Shown here piece after piece: positions 38,121 through 50,525 of a DNA stretch of 64,000 nt. The stretch comes from Photobacterium sp. GB-56 (GTDB taxonomy: Bacteria > Pseudomonadota > Gammaproteobacteria > Enterobacterales > Vibrionaceae), in the NCBI RefSeq assembly GCF_003026105.1, contig NZ_PYNW01000001.1:1-64000 (forward strand), written 5' to 3'. The position numbers and the translations under genes were made by a program. Numbering within the stretch: the first letter of the stretch is position 1; each line of letters begins with the position of its first letter. Under the pieces are notes generated by a model, which searched no databases, was not told the origin of the DNA, and saw only the letters and a list, made by a program, of their open reading frames with translations.

Positions 38121-39677
38121 ATGAACGAAAAAACATTAAATCAAGCACCGAAGCCATCAAGTGCTATGGATAAGTTTTTAAATGGTATTGAGCGAGCAGG
38201 TAATAAGATCCCAGATCCTGCTTTATTATTCTTTTGGGGATTAATCGCAGTTTGGGTACTTTCCGCGATTATGTCTCAGTTTGACTTTGGTTTAGTTCAC
38301 CCTGTTACACAACAAGTTGTACAAGTAAACAATCTTTTAACAGGTGATGCGTTGGCGAGTTTCCTTGCCAATATGGTGAAGAATTTCACTGGCTTTGCCC
38401 CATTGGGTATTGTACTGGTGGCAATGTTAGGTGTTGGTGTTGCTGAAGCTTCTGGCTTTATCAATACTGGCCTAAAGAAGATGCTGAATGTGACCCCTGC
38501 TAAACTATTAACGCCAATGTTAATTTTAGTTGCGATTGTTTCACATACTGCAGCTGATGCGGGTTATGTTCTGGTTATTCCACTAGGTGGTATTATTTTC
38601 CATGCGGCAGGTCGTCACCCATTAGCGGGTATTGCGGCTGCATTCGCTGGCGTATCAGGTGGTTTCTCAGCAAACTTTATTCCGTCTGGTATTGACCCAT
38701 TACTTGCAGGCTTTACCCAAGAAGCTGCACGTATTATGGATCCTAGCTACATTGTGAACCCACTAGCGAACTTAATGTTCACTGGTTTATCATCTATCGT
38801 GATCATTGGTATCGGTTGGTACATTACAGATAAAGTGATTGAGCCTCGTTTAAGTAAAACAGCTATCGATGAAGATGCGGAAGAAGCACCTGATATGGGC
38901 TCTTTCACTGAACTTGAAAGCAAAGCATTTTCTTACGCGGGTTGGGCAATGGTTGCTGGTATCGTACTATTAGTTGCAGCGGTATGGCCAGAATCGTCAC
39001 CACTGCGTTCCCCAACGGGTGAAATAGCAGCGTTTAATGCACCGGTAATGCAATCAATCGTACCGCTAATCTTTATCCTGTTCGTGATCCCTGGGATCAT
39101 TTACGGTCGCGTTGCTGGTACCTTTAAGCAAAGCAGCGATGTAATTAAAGCGATGTCTACTACAATGGCTGGTATGGCAGGCTTTATGGTCATGGTCTTT
39201 TTCATCGCTCAGTTCCTAGTAGCCTTTACCCAATCTAACCTGGGAACGCTATTAGCACTATCTGGCGCGCAGTTACTGCAAGAAATGAATTTGCCAGGCC
39301 AGATAACGATTGTGGGTATGATTTTATTAACGGCGAGTGTTAACTTGTTAGTGGGTTCTGCATCGGCAAAATGGGCACTGATTGGTCCTATCATGGTTCC
39401 AATGCTAATGGCGGTAGGAATTTCTCCAGAATTAACGCAAGCGGCATACCGTGTTGGTGACTCTGTATCTAACATCATTTCACCAATGATGGTGTTCTTC
39501 CCATTGGTTGTTGTTTACATGCAACGTTATGTGAAGAGTTCTGGTATCGGTACATTAGCGTCAATGATGATGCCATACTCAATTGCAATGTTAGTTGGTT
39601 GGACAATTTTCTTACTTGCTTACTGGGCGTTAGGCATTCCTCTAGGTGTACAAGCGCCATACACATACAGCTTATAA
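38121..39677 (+). CDS. AbgT-family transporter
   Basis: A 518-residue inner-membrane carrier of the AbgT family (p-aminobenzoyl-glutamate uptake or sulfonamide/antimetabolite export). About a dozen helices; family motifs include ERAGNKIPDPALLFFWG at residues 24-40, VGVAEASGFIN, HTAADAGYVLVIPL, GGFSANFIPSGIDPLLAGFT, the re-entrant loop region SASAKWALIGPIMVPML and YRVGDSVSNIISPMM. Substrate cannot be read from sequence. Monocistronic, between terminators, with a possibly structured leader. Confidence 0.92.
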   Translation: MNEKTLNQAPKPSSAMDKFLNGIERAGNKIPDPALLFFWGLIAVWVLSAIMSQFDFGLVHPVTQQVVQVNNLLTGDALASFLANMVKNFTGFAPLGIVLVAMLGVGVAEASGFINTGLKKMLNVTPAKLLTPMLILVAIVSHTAADAGYVLVIPLGGIIFHAAGRHPLAGIAAAFAGVSGGFSANFIPSGIDPLLAGFTQEAARIMDPSYIVNPLANLMFTGLSSIVIIGIGWYITDKVIEPRLSKTAIDEDAEEAPDMGSFTELESKAFSYAGWAMVAGIVLLVAAVWPESSPLRSPTGEIAAFNAPVMQSIVPLIFILFVIPGIIYGRVAGTFKQSSDVIKAMSTTMAGMAGFMVMVFFIAQFLVAFTQSNLGTLLALSGAQLLQEMNLPGQITIVGMILLTASVNLLVGSASAKWALIGPIMVPMLMAVGISPELTQAAYRVGDSVSNIISPMMVFFPLVVVYMQRYVKSSGIGTLASMMMPYSIAMLVGWTIFLLAYWALGIPLGVQAPYTYSL

Positions 39678-39715
39678 TTTAAGTGACTGAACATTTAAAT
39701 TTGAGCAGATAAAAG

Positions 39716-39748
39716 AAAAGCCTCGCTAAGAATAGTGAGGCTTTTTTC
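39716..39748. terminator. Terminator between the AbgT gene and fghA
   Basis: A 13-bp stem with one G-U (39716-39728 / 39733-39745) and T-tail on the plus strand, A-tract on the other side, so it can act in both directions. Confidence 0.88.
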
Positions 39749-39801
39749 TATTTAGCATCTGAAGATATTATGTGAATACTTCAGTATGACACGCATACTC
39801 A

Positions 39802-40650
39802 TTACTTGTTGAAGTGCTCTACGTGGAAACGTAAGTGATCTTCAATAAATGTTGCCATAAAGTAGTAGCTATGGTCGTAACCATCTTGCATGCGAATTTC
39901 TACCGGGTAGTTATTTGCTTTTGCAGCGGCAGCTAGACTTTCGGTACGAAGTTGACCTTCAATGTAGAAGTTGTCATGAGTACCTTGATCAACCAGCATT
40001 GGCAGTTTTTTCTCAGCTTTACGAATTAACTCGCTTGAATCGTATTGCTTCCACGTTTCAGTGTTGCTACCTAAGTAACCAGTGAAGGCTTTTTGACCCC
40101 AAGGACAATTCATTGGATTAGCAATTGGGCTAAATGCAGATACTGAAGAAAAACGCTCAGGATTACGCATCGCAATCATCAATGCGCCATGTCCACCCAT
40201 TGAGTGGCCACTGATTGCACGCTGATCTGATACAGGGAAGTGCGCTTCAACTAATGCTGGTAGCTCATTAACAATGTAATCGTACATGTTGTAATGACGA
40301 TTCCAAGGTGCTTCTGTTGCGTTCACGTAGAACCCAGCACCTAAACCAAAATCATAGCTACCTGCAGGATCATCTTCTACACCTTCACCGCGTGGGCTAG
40401 TATCGGGTGCAACAATGGCAACACCTAATTCTGCTGCGATACGTTGAGCGCCCGCTTTTTGCATGAAGTTTTCATCAGTACACGTTAAGCCTGATAACCA
40501 GTAAAGTACTGGTACTTTTTGTCCTGCAGCCGTTTGTGGTGGTAGGAAAATAGCAAAACGCATATCGCAATTAAGTACTTCTGAGCGGTGTGTATATTGT
40601 TTATGCCAACCGCCAGCAGTTTTATTACAGCTAATGTTTTCTAAAGGCAT
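39802..40650 (-). CDS. fghA: S-formylglutathione hydrolase
   Basis: Esterase-D family hydrolase that converts S-formylglutathione to formate and glutathione. The 282 residues have WLSGLTCTDENFMQKAGAQ, the nucleophile elbow GHSMGGHGAL and the C-terminal GYDHSYYFMATFIEDH with the catalytic His. It follows frmA by 83 bp; the gap contains a perfect 10-bp inverted repeat (40675-40709). Confidence 0.96.
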   Translation of the reverse strand: MPLENISCNKTAGGWHKQYTHRSEVLNCDMRFAIFLPPQTAAGQKVPVLYWLSGLTCTDENFMQKAGAQRIAAELGVAIVAPDTSPRGEGVEDDPAGSYDFGLGAGFYVNATEAPWNRHYNMYDYIVNELPALVEAHFPVSDQRAISGHSMGGHGALMIAMRNPERFSSVSAFSPIANPMNCPWGQKAFTGYLGSNTETWKQYDSSELIRKAEKKLPMLVDQGTHDNFYIEGQLRTESLAAAAKANNYPVEIRMQDGYDHSYYFMATFIEDHLRFHVEHFNK

Positions 40651-40674
40651 GGGATGCTCTCTCAGTCAGATTAG

Positions 40675-40709
40675 GCGCAGAGATAGGGTACAGAAGATGA
40701 TCTCTGCGC
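40675..40709 (-). repeat. Perfect 10-bp inverted repeat between frmA and fghA
   Basis: GCGCAGAGAT (40675-40684) and ATCTCTGCGC (40700-40709) can form a GC-rich stem with a 15-nt loop. There is no U-tract on the minus strand, so it is not a standard terminator; it may be an mRNA-stabilising or attenuating hairpin within the operon. Confidence 0.6.
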
Positions 40710-40733
40710 ATTAATTATTATGTAATTATATTC

Positions 40734-41876
<1,143 letters not shown>

Positions 41877-42015
41877 CTATTTGTTCTACGTTGTTATTGA
41901 TATTCGTAGAGAGTAATTAAGTTTAATCGAAATTTCTCTGTCTCGATTCGATGAAGACTATTGTATTTATTTCTGAATAAATGATAATTAGGTTAAAGTG
42001 CAAATAACTTTTACC

Positions 42016-42036
42016 TAACAGTAATAATGACTGTTA
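42016..42036. promoter_or_regulatory. Dyad operator between frmA and the LysR gene
   Basis: A perfect inverted repeat TAACAGT-N7-ACTGTTA, 27 bp before the LysR ATG. It is nested within a wider pair TTACCTA (42011-42017) and TAGGTAA (42051-42057). Its placement fits an autoregulatory site of the divergent LysR protein; the classical T-N11-A motif is not obvious. Confidence 0.5.
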
Positions 42037-42062
42037 TTGGTATCAAAATATAGGTAAGTAAG

Positions 42063-42953
42063 ATGTTCCTATGGGAAGGCGTAACAGAATTTGTAGCTGT
42101 AGCTGAAACTGAAAGTTTTACAGCGGCATCTAAACGATTAAGTATTTCAACTGCGCAAGTGAGCCGACAAGTCAGTGCCTTAGAGAATCGACTTAATACG
42201 AAATTATTCTATCGTACTACGCGTAAGGTGTCATTGACCGAAGAAGGCAATGTGTATTACCAGCACTGTCGTCAAGTGATGGACGGTTTGGAAGAAGCTG
42301 AACGCGCATTAAGTAACTTACGTGGAACACCTCAAGGCTTAATTAAATTAACGGCTCCTGTCACCTACGGTGAAAAATATATCATGCCGTTAGTGAATGA
42401 TTTCATGCTGCAATACCCAGAACTTGAAGTGGTTATTGATATGACCAATAGACAGGTTGATTTAGTTGAAGGTAGCTTTGACTTAGCGATTCGTCTTGGT
42501 CGTTTGACAAGCTCTTCAATGATGGCAAAACGTTTAACTTCTCGTACGATGTATGTTTGTGCGTCTCCTGATTATCTTGCAAGATTTGGTGTACCACATT
42601 CACTTTCTGAATTACGTCACCATAACTGCTTGATCGGAAACTATGATCATTGGCGTTTTCAAGAATCAGGCAAAGAGAAAAGTGTTAGAGTCTCTGGGAA
42701 TTTAAACTGCAATAGTGGTTACGGTTTACGTGATGCGGTATTAAAAGGGATCGGTATAGCGCAGTTACCTGATTACTATATTGATAAAGATTTAGATTCG
42801 GGTGCCATTGTTCCTATTTTGACTAACTACCAAGAGCCAGATGAAGGGATTTGGGCGCTGTATCCACATAACCGTCACCTATCACCTAAAATAAGAATGC
42901 TGGTGGACTTTTTGGCCGAGAAATTACCGCGAATTAGCCATTACGACGTATAA
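42063..42953 (+). CDS. LysR-family regulator divergent from frmA-fghA
   Basis: A 296-residue LTTR of the CrgA-like branch: N-terminal helix-turn-helix (FTAASKRLSISTAQVSRQVSALENRL, FYRTTRKVSLTEEG) and effector domain with LIKLTAPVTYGEKYIMPLVNDF. Divergent orientation to frmA and the dyad at 42016-42036 suggest it controls the formaldehyde-detoxification genes. The ligand is unknown. tadA follows 30 bp downstream and may be cotranscribed. Confidence 0.9.
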   Translation: MFLWEGVTEFVAVAETESFTAASKRLSISTAQVSRQVSALENRLNTKLFYRTTRKVSLTEEGNVYYQHCRQVMDGLEEAERALSNLRGTPQGLIKLTAPVTYGEKYIMPLVNDFMLQYPELEVVIDMTNRQVDLVEGSFDLAIRLGRLTSSSMMAKRLTSRTMYVCASPDYLARFGVPHSLSELRHHNCLIGNYDHWRFQESGKEKSVRVSGNLNCNSGYGLRDAVLKGIGIAQLPDYYIDKDLDSGAIVPILTNYQEPDEGIWALYPHNRHLSPKIRMLVDFLAEKLPRISHYDV

Positions 42954-42983
42954 GCTAAAATGTATTTTTGACTGAATATGTAA

Positions 42984-43511
<528 letters not shown>

Positions 43512-43535
43512 CCTATCGCCTAACAACGGAAAAGA

Positions 43536-43566
43536 AAAAGCTCAGGGATAACCTGAGCTTTTTTGT
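43536..43566. terminator. Bidirectional terminator between tadA and mltF
   Basis: An 11-bp perfect stem (43536-43546 / 43552-43562) with 5-nt loop, A and T tracts on both sides, between convergent genes. Confidence 0.9.
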
Positions 43567-43591
43567 TTTTAAATTTTATATTGTGGGCGAT

Positions 43592-45136
43592 TTATTTTGA
43601 GGTCGAGACCGAAATCGCAGCTGAGGTTGCTGTCGCCTGAGAAGGGCTAGTTAGGGTGTTTCTTGCCGCTGATGAAGTTTGTATTAGTTTATTCGGTAAT
43701 GTGATGGTCTGTAATCCATTAATAATCGTGACATCATCACCATCATAATTGTCGCTATGCGTCTGCTCAAAACCAATAATACTTTGGTAATAACGGCGGA
43801 TCCCTTCAACATAGTTAACCGCTTCTGTACCGCGCGCATACCCATAGCGAGTTTGCGTGTAATACTTTCGCTGTTGTAATAGTGGCAAACGTTGCTTTAC
43901 ATCAGCCCATGTATTGGGATTACCATGTTGTGCTTTCGTTAGACGACGAGCATCCATCATATGACCGAATCCAATATTGTATGAGGCAAGAGCAAACCAA
44001 ACTTTCTCGTGCTCATCAATACTGTCAGGCACACGGGCAACCATTTTTCTCAAATACTCGGTACCTCCACGAATACTTTGCTCTGGATTGAGGCGATCAG
44101 TAACACCAACAGATTTCGCAGTTGGATTGGTCAGCATCATCATGCCACGAACGCCTGTTGGAGAAACCGCTTGTGGATCCCAATGCGACTCTTGATAAGC
44201 AAGAGCGGCAATTAAACGCCAATCAAACTCGTTAGCATACTTTTTAAATAGCCCTTGCCACTTAGGCAATTTATTATCGAGTGCGCGTAAAAATGCACGA
44301 GTGTCAACGTAATCAAATTGTTCGACATGGCCGAAGTATTTCTCTTCTAGCTGTGCTAATTCACCGCTTTGTTTTATATGACCAAAAAATTCAATTAAGA
44401 GGGCATATAAGCTGTCATTGTTACTGTCTTTGACAAACCAGCTAATAGGTTCATCTTCAGTTAGTTCAAGTGCGATTGCTAATTCAGGATGAGTTCGTTG
44501 TAGTAGGGCAACATCAACAGAATCGGCAACGGTATAATCTAACTCGCCATTAGCGACTTTACGTAATAGGTCATCGATATCGGTTTCTTTGATCGATTGC
44601 CATGTTAGGTTGGGATATTTTTTCTTGAGCTCTTCTAATTTACGTTCATGACTAGAGCTAGCTACAACAGCTAACGAACGGTCAGTATTGGCTAATTCTT
44701 CAATATCGCGAGGGCGGCGTTTCCCTTTCTTATAAACAACCACTTGGCTGGCATAATAATAAGCAGGAGCAGGGTGAAAACCTTGCAAACGTTGAGGCGT
44801 TACCGTTAATCCTGCTGCAACAATATCAATATCGTCATTTTTTAAAGCAGGGAATAAGCCCGAGAGGGTAAACATGGTTTGCATTTCCAGCTTTACGCCT
44901 AGCTCTTTAGCAAAACGTTGAGCTAATTCATAATCTAGGCCTGTTGGTCCATCAGCCCCTATATAATAAGACAGCTGATTATTTAACGTACCTACACGTA
45001 ATACACCGCTTTCACGAATGCGCTCTAAAGGATCAAGCGGTTTTTCTTGCCATTGGCAACCACTTAATAATAAAGCAAGCATTAATGATATGAGTACACG
45101 GTATATATTGGTAAGAGATTGAAGGTATATCAACAA
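43592..45136 (-). CDS. mltF: Membrane-bound lytic murein transglycosylase F
   Basis: Cleaves peptidoglycan glycan strands to 1,6-anhydro ends. The 514-residue protein has a lipoprotein-like signal (LMLALLLSGC), an N-terminal solute-binding-like regulatory domain (LRVGTLNNQLSYYIGADGPTG to about residue 265) and the C-terminal SLT domain with catalytic Glu in AALAYQESHWDPQAVSPTGVRGMMML and the AYQES signature. A Thr/Ser-rich tail follows. Divergent from purL. Confidence 0.95.
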   Translation of the reverse strand: MLIYLQSLTNIYRVLISLMLALLLSGCQWQEKPLDPLERIRESGVLRVGTLNNQLSYYIGADGPTGLDYELAQRFAKELGVKLEMQTMFTLSGLFPALKNDDIDIVAAGLTVTPQRLQGFHPAPAYYYASQVVVYKKGKRRPRDIEELANTDRSLAVVASSSHERKLEELKKKYPNLTWQSIKETDIDDLLRKVANGELDYTVADSVDVALLQRTHPELAIALELTEDEPISWFVKDSNNDSLYALLIEFFGHIKQSGELAQLEEKYFGHVEQFDYVDTRAFLRALDNKLPKWQGLFKKYANEFDWRLIAALAYQESHWDPQAVSPTGVRGMMMLTNPTAKSVGVTDRLNPEQSIRGGTEYLRKMVARVPDSIDEHEKVWFALASYNIGFGHMMDARRLTKAQHGNPNTWADVKQRLPLLQQRKYYTQTRYGYARGTEAVNYVEGIRRYYQSIIGFEQTHSDNYDGDDVTIINGLQTITLPNKLIQTSSAARNTLTSPSQATATSAAISVSTSK

Positions 45137-45335
45137 AGCTAACCTAACTTAAAAATGAGCTGTCATTTATATCAAAGTGAACGGTAGTGGAAAAGCTGAA
45201 CCCTGTCGTTGGATGTGTTAATTCACGGATTGAAACAAAAAAATAGTCTCCTTTTGTTTTATCGGTTAGTTTTTGCTCAAAAAATCGGGCTAATGTCAAA
45301 ATTACTGATAAATTCAGGATGTTTGAAAAAAAAAC

Positions 45336-45351
45336 ACGCAAACGGTTGCGT
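45336..45351 (+). promoter_or_regulatory. PurR operator of purL
   Basis: ACGCAAACGGTTGCGT is the 16-bp PUR box with a single deviation from the palindrome at the centre. It lies just upstream of a candidate -35 TTACGT (45358) and -10 TATACT (45381-45386, 17-bp spacing). The purL ATG is about 140 bp further, a fairly long leader. Confidence 0.88.
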
Positions 45352-45527
45352 CAGGTGTTACGTCACAAAAAAAAATCGCTTATACTGCGCGGGTGCGAAA
45401 TCGATTATTCATCTATTTAGTCAATAATCAGGGATAAATCAGAGGTGACATTGACGTAATTACCCCATTTTTTGGGAGTTAGGCCAATATTACTTTTCTT
45501 TAACCGCTAATCGAGAGACGTTTGCAC

Positions 45528-48500
45528 ATGGAAATTTTGCGTGGTTCACCCGCACTGTCTGAGTTTCGCGTTAATAAGCTACTTGAGCGTTGCCGCGAAT
45601 TCGATCTGCCTGTGTCAGGTATTTATGCTGAGTTTATGCACTTTGCTGATGTATCTGCTGCCCTTACTGCTGATGAGCATAGCAAACTAGCGAGTCTTTT
45701 AACTTACGGTCCAACGATTGCAGAGCACGAGCCTTGTGGCACCTTGCTACTTGTTACCCCTCGTCCGGGGACAATTTCTCCTTGGTCATCAAAATCGACC
45801 GATATTGCCCGTAATTGTGGCTTAAAATCAATTAAGCGTCTTGAACGTGGTACCGCATATTACATTGAATCAACTTGCGAGCTATCAGCATCACAATTAG
45901 CGCAAGTCAAAGCGTTAATCCACGATCGCATGATGGAAGTGATTGTTGGCGATTTTGAAGCCGCGGCTGCTTTATTCAAACAAGCAGAGCCAGCACCGGT
46001 GAAAAGCGTTGATATCCTTGCTGGTGGTCGCCAGGCATTAGAGCAAGCCAACCTTACGTTAGGACTTGCCTTAGCTGAAGATGAAATTGACTACTTAGTT
46101 GAGAACTTCACCAAACTAGGTCGAAATCCAAATGACATTGAGTTGATGATGTTTGCTCAGGCGAACTCAGAGCACTGTCGACATAAAATCTTTAATGCAG
46201 ATTGGACTATTGATGGTGTTGATCAAGACAAGTCATTGTTCAAGATGATCAAAAATACCTATGAGCAAAACCATGAGCACGTATTGTCGGCGTATAAAGA
46301 CAATGCAGCAGTAATGGAAGGCTCAAAAGTAGGGCGTTTCTTCCCCGATCCAGAATCTCGTCAATATAACTACCACCATGAAGATACTCATATCTTAATG
46401 AAGGTAGAAACGCATAACCACCCAACCGCTATTTCCCCATGGCCGGGCGCATCAACAGGTTCGGGCGGTGAAATTCGTGATGAAGGTGCAACGGGTATTG
46501 GCGGTAAACCTAAAGCAGGTTTAGTGGGCTTTACTGTCTCTAACCTTAAAGTTCCGGGGTTTGAACAACCTTGGGAAACTGATTTTGGTAAACCAGACCG
46601 CATTGTTACAGCGCTTGATATTATGCTTGAAGGCCCACTTGGCGGCGCGGCATTTAATAATGAATTTGGACGTCCAAACCTATTGGGTTACTTCCGTACT
46701 TACGAAGAAAAAGTGACGTCGCATGCCGGTGAAGAAGTACGTGGTTACCATAAGCCAATTATGATCGCGGGTGGTATGGGTAATATCCGTGCTGATCACG
46801 TACAGAAAAAAGAAATTCCAGTTGGCGCGAAGTTAATTGTTCTTGGCGGCCCTGCAATGAATATCGGTCTTGGCGGTGGTGCTGCTTCATCAATGGCATC
46901 AGGTCAATCGGCAGAAGATCTGGATTTTGCTTCTGTACAACGTGAAAACCCAGAAATGGAACGTCGCTGTCAGGAAGTGATTGATCGCTGTTGGCAGCTG
47001 GGTGACGCTAACCCAATTGCCTTTATTCACGATGTGGGCGCGGGTGGTATTTCAAACGCTTTACCTGAGTTGGTTGATGATGGCGAGCGTGGTGGTAAAT
47101 TCCAACTTCGTGATGTTCCTAACGATGAACCAGGTATGAGCCCGCTAGAGATTTGGTGTAACGAATCTCAAGAGCGTTATGTTATGGCCGTTGCACCAGA
47201 ACATATGGCGGTTTTCGATGCGATTTGTCAGCGTGAACGTGCGCCGTATGCCGTTGTGGGTGAAGCGACAGAAGAGCGTCATTTAACCTTAGAAGATAGC
47301 CATTTCGACGATACGCCAATTGATATGCCAATGGATATTCTATTGGGCAAAGCGCCGAAAATGCACCGTGATGTAAAATCACAAAAAGTAGAAGGCCAAG
47401 CGATTGACCGCAGTGGTATTGACTTAGTTGAAGCGACGCAGCGTATTCTCCGTCTGCCAGCTGTGGCTGAAAAAACCTTCCTTATTACAATTGGCGATCG
47501 CACAGTTACCGGCTTGGTTGCACGCGATCAAATGGTAGGTCCATGGCAAGTACCTGTTGCTAACTGTGCAGTTACTGCTGCTAGTTACGATACCTACCAT
47601 GGTGAAGCGATGTCTATGGGTGAGCGTACACCTGTTGCATTACTCGATTTTGGCGCATCTGCACGCTTAGCTGTCGGTGAAGCGGTTACTAATATTGCGT
47701 GTAGCGATATTGGTGATATGAAGCGTATCAATCTTTCGGCTAACTGGATGTCACCAGCAGGTCACCCTGGCGAAGATGCTGGCTTATATGAAGCCGTGAA
47801 AGCGGTCGGTGAGGAGTTATGTCCAGCACTTGGTTTGACGATTCCTGTTGGTAAAGACTCAATGTCAATGAAAACCAAGTGGCAACAAGACGGTGAAGAG
47901 AAAGAAGTGACGTCTCCATTGTCGCTGATTATCACTGCATTTGGTCGTGTTGAAGATGTGCGTAAAACCGTGACACCTCAGCTGCGTACAGATAAAGGTG
48001 ATACAAGCCTATTATTAGTCGATTTAGGTTGTGGTAAAAACCGCCTAGGTGCAACAGCACTGGCGCAGGTTTACAAGCAATTGGGTGATAAGCCTGCTGA
48101 TGTAGATAGTCCTGAATTACTGAAAGGCTTCTTCTATGCAATGCAATCGTTAGTACGTGATGAAAAACTACTCGCTTACCACGACCGTGGTGATGGTGGT
48201 TTATACGTCACGCTAGCTGAAATGGCATTTGCAGGCCACACGGGTATTGAAGTTGATATTAATACTGGCAGTGAAGATGCAGTTGATGATGTATTAGCCT
48301 CGCTATTTAACGAAGAGTTAGGTGCCGTTATTCAAGTACGTACTGATGATCTTGATTTTGTTCAGTCGGTACTTGCAGCAAACGGTCTTGAAGCATGCAG
48401 CCATATTTTAGGTACTGTGGTTGAAGAAGATGTTGTTCGTATTTGGAATGGCAATGATTTAGTGCTAGAGCAAAACCGTACCGAACTTCGTGCTGTATGG

Positions 48501-49445
48501 GCTGAAACTACTTACCAAATGCAAGCGATGCGTGATAACCCAGCTGGCGCATTGCAAGAATTTGAAGCCAAGAAAGATACCCAAGATCCTGGTTTAAATG
48601 TCAAGCTGACGTTTGATATTAATGATGATGTAGCGGCTCCATTTATTGCCCCTGCGATTAATCTTGGCGCTAAACCGCAAATGGCGATTTTACGTGAGCA
48701 AGGGGTTAACTCTCACGTTGAAATGGCGGCAGCCTTTGATCGTGCAGGCTTTGATGCGAAAGATGTTCATATGAGTGACATTTTAGCGGGTAACGTGAAA
48801 CTTGATGGTTTCAACGGCTTAGTTGCTTGTGGTGGTTTCTCTTACGGTGATGTATTAGGTGCGGGTGAAGGTTGGGCGAAGTCAGTATTGTTTAACAATA
48901 TTGCGCGTGATCAATTTGAAGCTTTCTTTAACCGTAATGATACGTTGGCATTAGGTGTTTGTAACGGTTGTCAGATGATGTCTAACCTTCGTGACTTAAT
49001 TCCAGGTGCTGATTTATGGCCGCGTTTTGTACGCAATGAATCTGAGCGTTTTGAAGCTCGTTTTAGCTTGGTTGAAGTACAACAAAGCCCATCATTATTC
49101 TTTAACGAAATGGCAGGCTCTCACATGCCAATTGCGGTATCTCATGGTGAAGGTCGTGTTGAAGTGCGTAATGCTGATCATCTTGCTGCATTAGAGCAAA
49201 CCGATATTGTTGCACTACGATATATTGATAACTACGGTAAGCTAACAGAACAGTACCCTGCGAACCCTAATGGTTCACCAAACGGTATTACCAGTGTGAC
49301 GACAACAGATGGCCGTGTAACCATCATGATGCCGCACCCTGAGCGTGTGTTTAGAACCGTTGCAAACTCATGGCACCCAGATGACTGGAGTGAAAATAGC
49401 CCATGGATGCGTATGTTTAGAAATGCGCGTGTTAATTTAGGTTAA
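45528..49445 (+). CDS. purL: Phosphoribosylformylglycinamidine synthase
   Basis: Fourth step of de novo purine synthesis: FGAR plus glutamine and ATP to FGAM. At 1305 residues it is the large single-chain type of gammaproteobacteria: N-terminal PurS-like domain, linker, two AIRS-like halves ([56 protein letters not shown]) and the C-terminal class I amidotransferase with Cys in [11 protein letters not shown] and HPERVF. I start at ATG 45528 ([10 protein letters not shown] as in E. coli); an in-frame TTG two codons earlier is unlikely. Confidence 0.98.
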   Translation: MEILRGSPALSEFRVNKLLERCREFDLPVSGIYAEFMHFADVSAALTADEHSKLASLLTYGPTIAEHEPCGTLLLVTPRPGTISPWSSKSTDIARNCGLKSIKRLERGTAYYIESTCELSASQLAQVKALIHDRMMEVIVGDFEAAAALFKQAEPAPVKSVDILAGGRQALEQANLTLGLALAEDEIDYLVENFTKLGRNPNDIELMMFAQANSEHCRHKIFNADWTIDGVDQDKSLFKMIKNTYEQNHEHVLSAYKDNAAVMEGSKVGRFFPDPESRQYNYHHEDTHILMKVETHNHPTAISPWPGASTGSGGEIRDEGATGIGGKPKAGLVGFTVSNLKVPGFEQPWETDFGKPDRIVTALDIMLEGPLGGAAFNNEFGRPNLLGYFRTYEEKVTSHAGEEVRGYHKPIMIAGGMGNIRADHVQKKEIPVGAKLIVLGGPAMNIGLGGGAASSMASGQSAEDLDFASVQRENPEMERRCQEVIDRCWQLGDANPIAFIHDVGAGGISNALPELVDDGERGGKFQLRDVPNDEPGMSPLEIWCNESQERYVMAVAPEHMAVFDAICQRERAPYAVVGEATEERHLTLEDSHFDDTPIDMPMDILLGKAPKMHRDVKSQKVEGQAIDRSGIDLVEATQRILRLPAVAEKTFLITIGDRTVTGLVARDQMVGPWQVPVANCAVTAASYDTYHGEAMSMGERTPVALLDFGASARLAVGEAVTNIACSDIGDMKRINLSANWMSPAGHPGEDAGLYEAVKAVGEELCPALGLTIPVGKDSMSMKTKWQQDGEEKEVTSPLSLIITAFGRVEDVRKTVTPQLRTDKGDTSLLLVDLGCGKNRLGATALAQVYKQLGDKPADVDSPELLKGFFYAMQSLVRDEKLLAYHDRGDGGLYVTLAEMAFAGHTGIEVDINTGSEDAVDDVLASLFNEELGAVIQVRTDDLDFVQSVLAANGLEACSHILGTVVEEDVVRIWNGNDLVLEQNRTELRAVWAETTYQMQAMRDNPAGALQEFEAKKDTQDPGLNVKLTFDINDDVAAPFIAPAINLGAKPQMAILREQGVNSHVEMAAAFDRAGFDAKDVHMSDILAGNVKLDGFNGLVACGGFSYGDVLGAGEGWAKSVLFNNIARDQFEAFFNRNDTLALGVCNGCQMMSNLRDLIPGADLWPRFVRNESERFEARFSLVEVQQSPSLFFNEMAGSHMPIAVSHGEGRVEVRNADHLAALEQTDIVALRYIDNYGKLTEQYPANPNGSPNGITSVTTTDGRVTIMMPHPERVFRTVANSWHPDDWSENSPWMRMFRNARVNLG

Positions 49446-49467
49446 TAAAGAACAGCGTTGAAGAATC

Positions 49468-49497
49468 AAAAAACCGCCAGAAATGGCGGTTTTTTAT
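49468..49497 (+). terminator. Terminator after purL
   Basis: A 12-bp perfect stem AAAAAACCGCCA / TGGCGGTTTTTT with GAAA loop. Confidence 0.92.
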
Positions 49498-49623
49498 TCT
49501 TCTTGTATAAAAATCACTTTTTCAACCCTTTAATTGATAATAATCACATTAAAAATTGAAAATAGACGGTTATAATTGGGGAATAAGATGTAATGGAATT
49601 TTTATTGCGATAAAGGATTATAT

Positions 49624-50028
49624 ATGGGAGAAGGTATTCCCAGAGTTTTACGTTTATGTATTGCATCCCAAATACTGGCAGTGCTGGTTGCGCTGAGCAT
49701 TTTTCGTCAATTCGACCGATTTGACCAATTTTTTACTACCTCTCAAATAGTTATAGTGCCAAATATTATCGTTTTACTGGTCTTATTTTCTGGCGTGTTG
49801 GCAATTATTGGTTTACTAAAAGGCCAAAAATGGGGATTTCTTCCTCTGTATTTCTACATACCTGCTGCAACGATGTTTCTTAATATCAGTATTATTCCGA
49901 TACTCCCCGAACTTGTCCTTAGTATTTATCGCAATCAGGTGATCTTAGGGCTAAATAGTGTAGTTTTAGTGTATTCAGTTTTTTTATTATTGCGTAGGAT
50001 GGATCGAAACTTACTGCATGAAGTTTAA
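49624..50028 (+). CDS. Uncharacterised four-helix membrane protein
   Basis: A 134-residue hydrophobic protein I do not recognise. Hydrophobic segments at about residues 9-27, 42-63, 70-92 and 98-122; charged tail RRMDRNLLHEV. AAGGA nine bases before the ATG supports the start. It sits alone between purL and glnB, about 100 bp before glnB, so cotranscription with glnB is possible. Confidence 0.7.
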   Translation: MGEGIPRVLRLCIASQILAVLVALSIFRQFDRFDQFFTTSQIVIVPNIIVLLVLFSGVLAIIGLLKGQKWGFLPLYFYIPAATMFLNISIIPILPELVLSIYRNQVILGLNSVVLVYSVFLLLRRMDRNLLHEV

Positions 50029-50116
50029 ATAAATTTAAATTTGTCTGTAGGATCTGCGATAATGAGAGCAATTAAATCAATTGCTTGTAAGTAAAAATAT
50101 TACTTCTGCTCAGTAA

Positions 50117-50467
<351 letters not shown>

Positions 50468-50482
50468 GTTGTATAAGAATAC

Positions 50483-50522
50483 AAAAAAGGGGCATTACAT
50501 TGACTGTAATGCTCCTTTTTTA
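50483..50522. terminator. Bidirectional terminator between glnB and yitT
   Basis: A 16-bp stem with one G-U (50484-50499 / 50505-50520) flanked by A and T tracts. Confidence 0.92.
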
Positions 50523-50525
50523 TTG

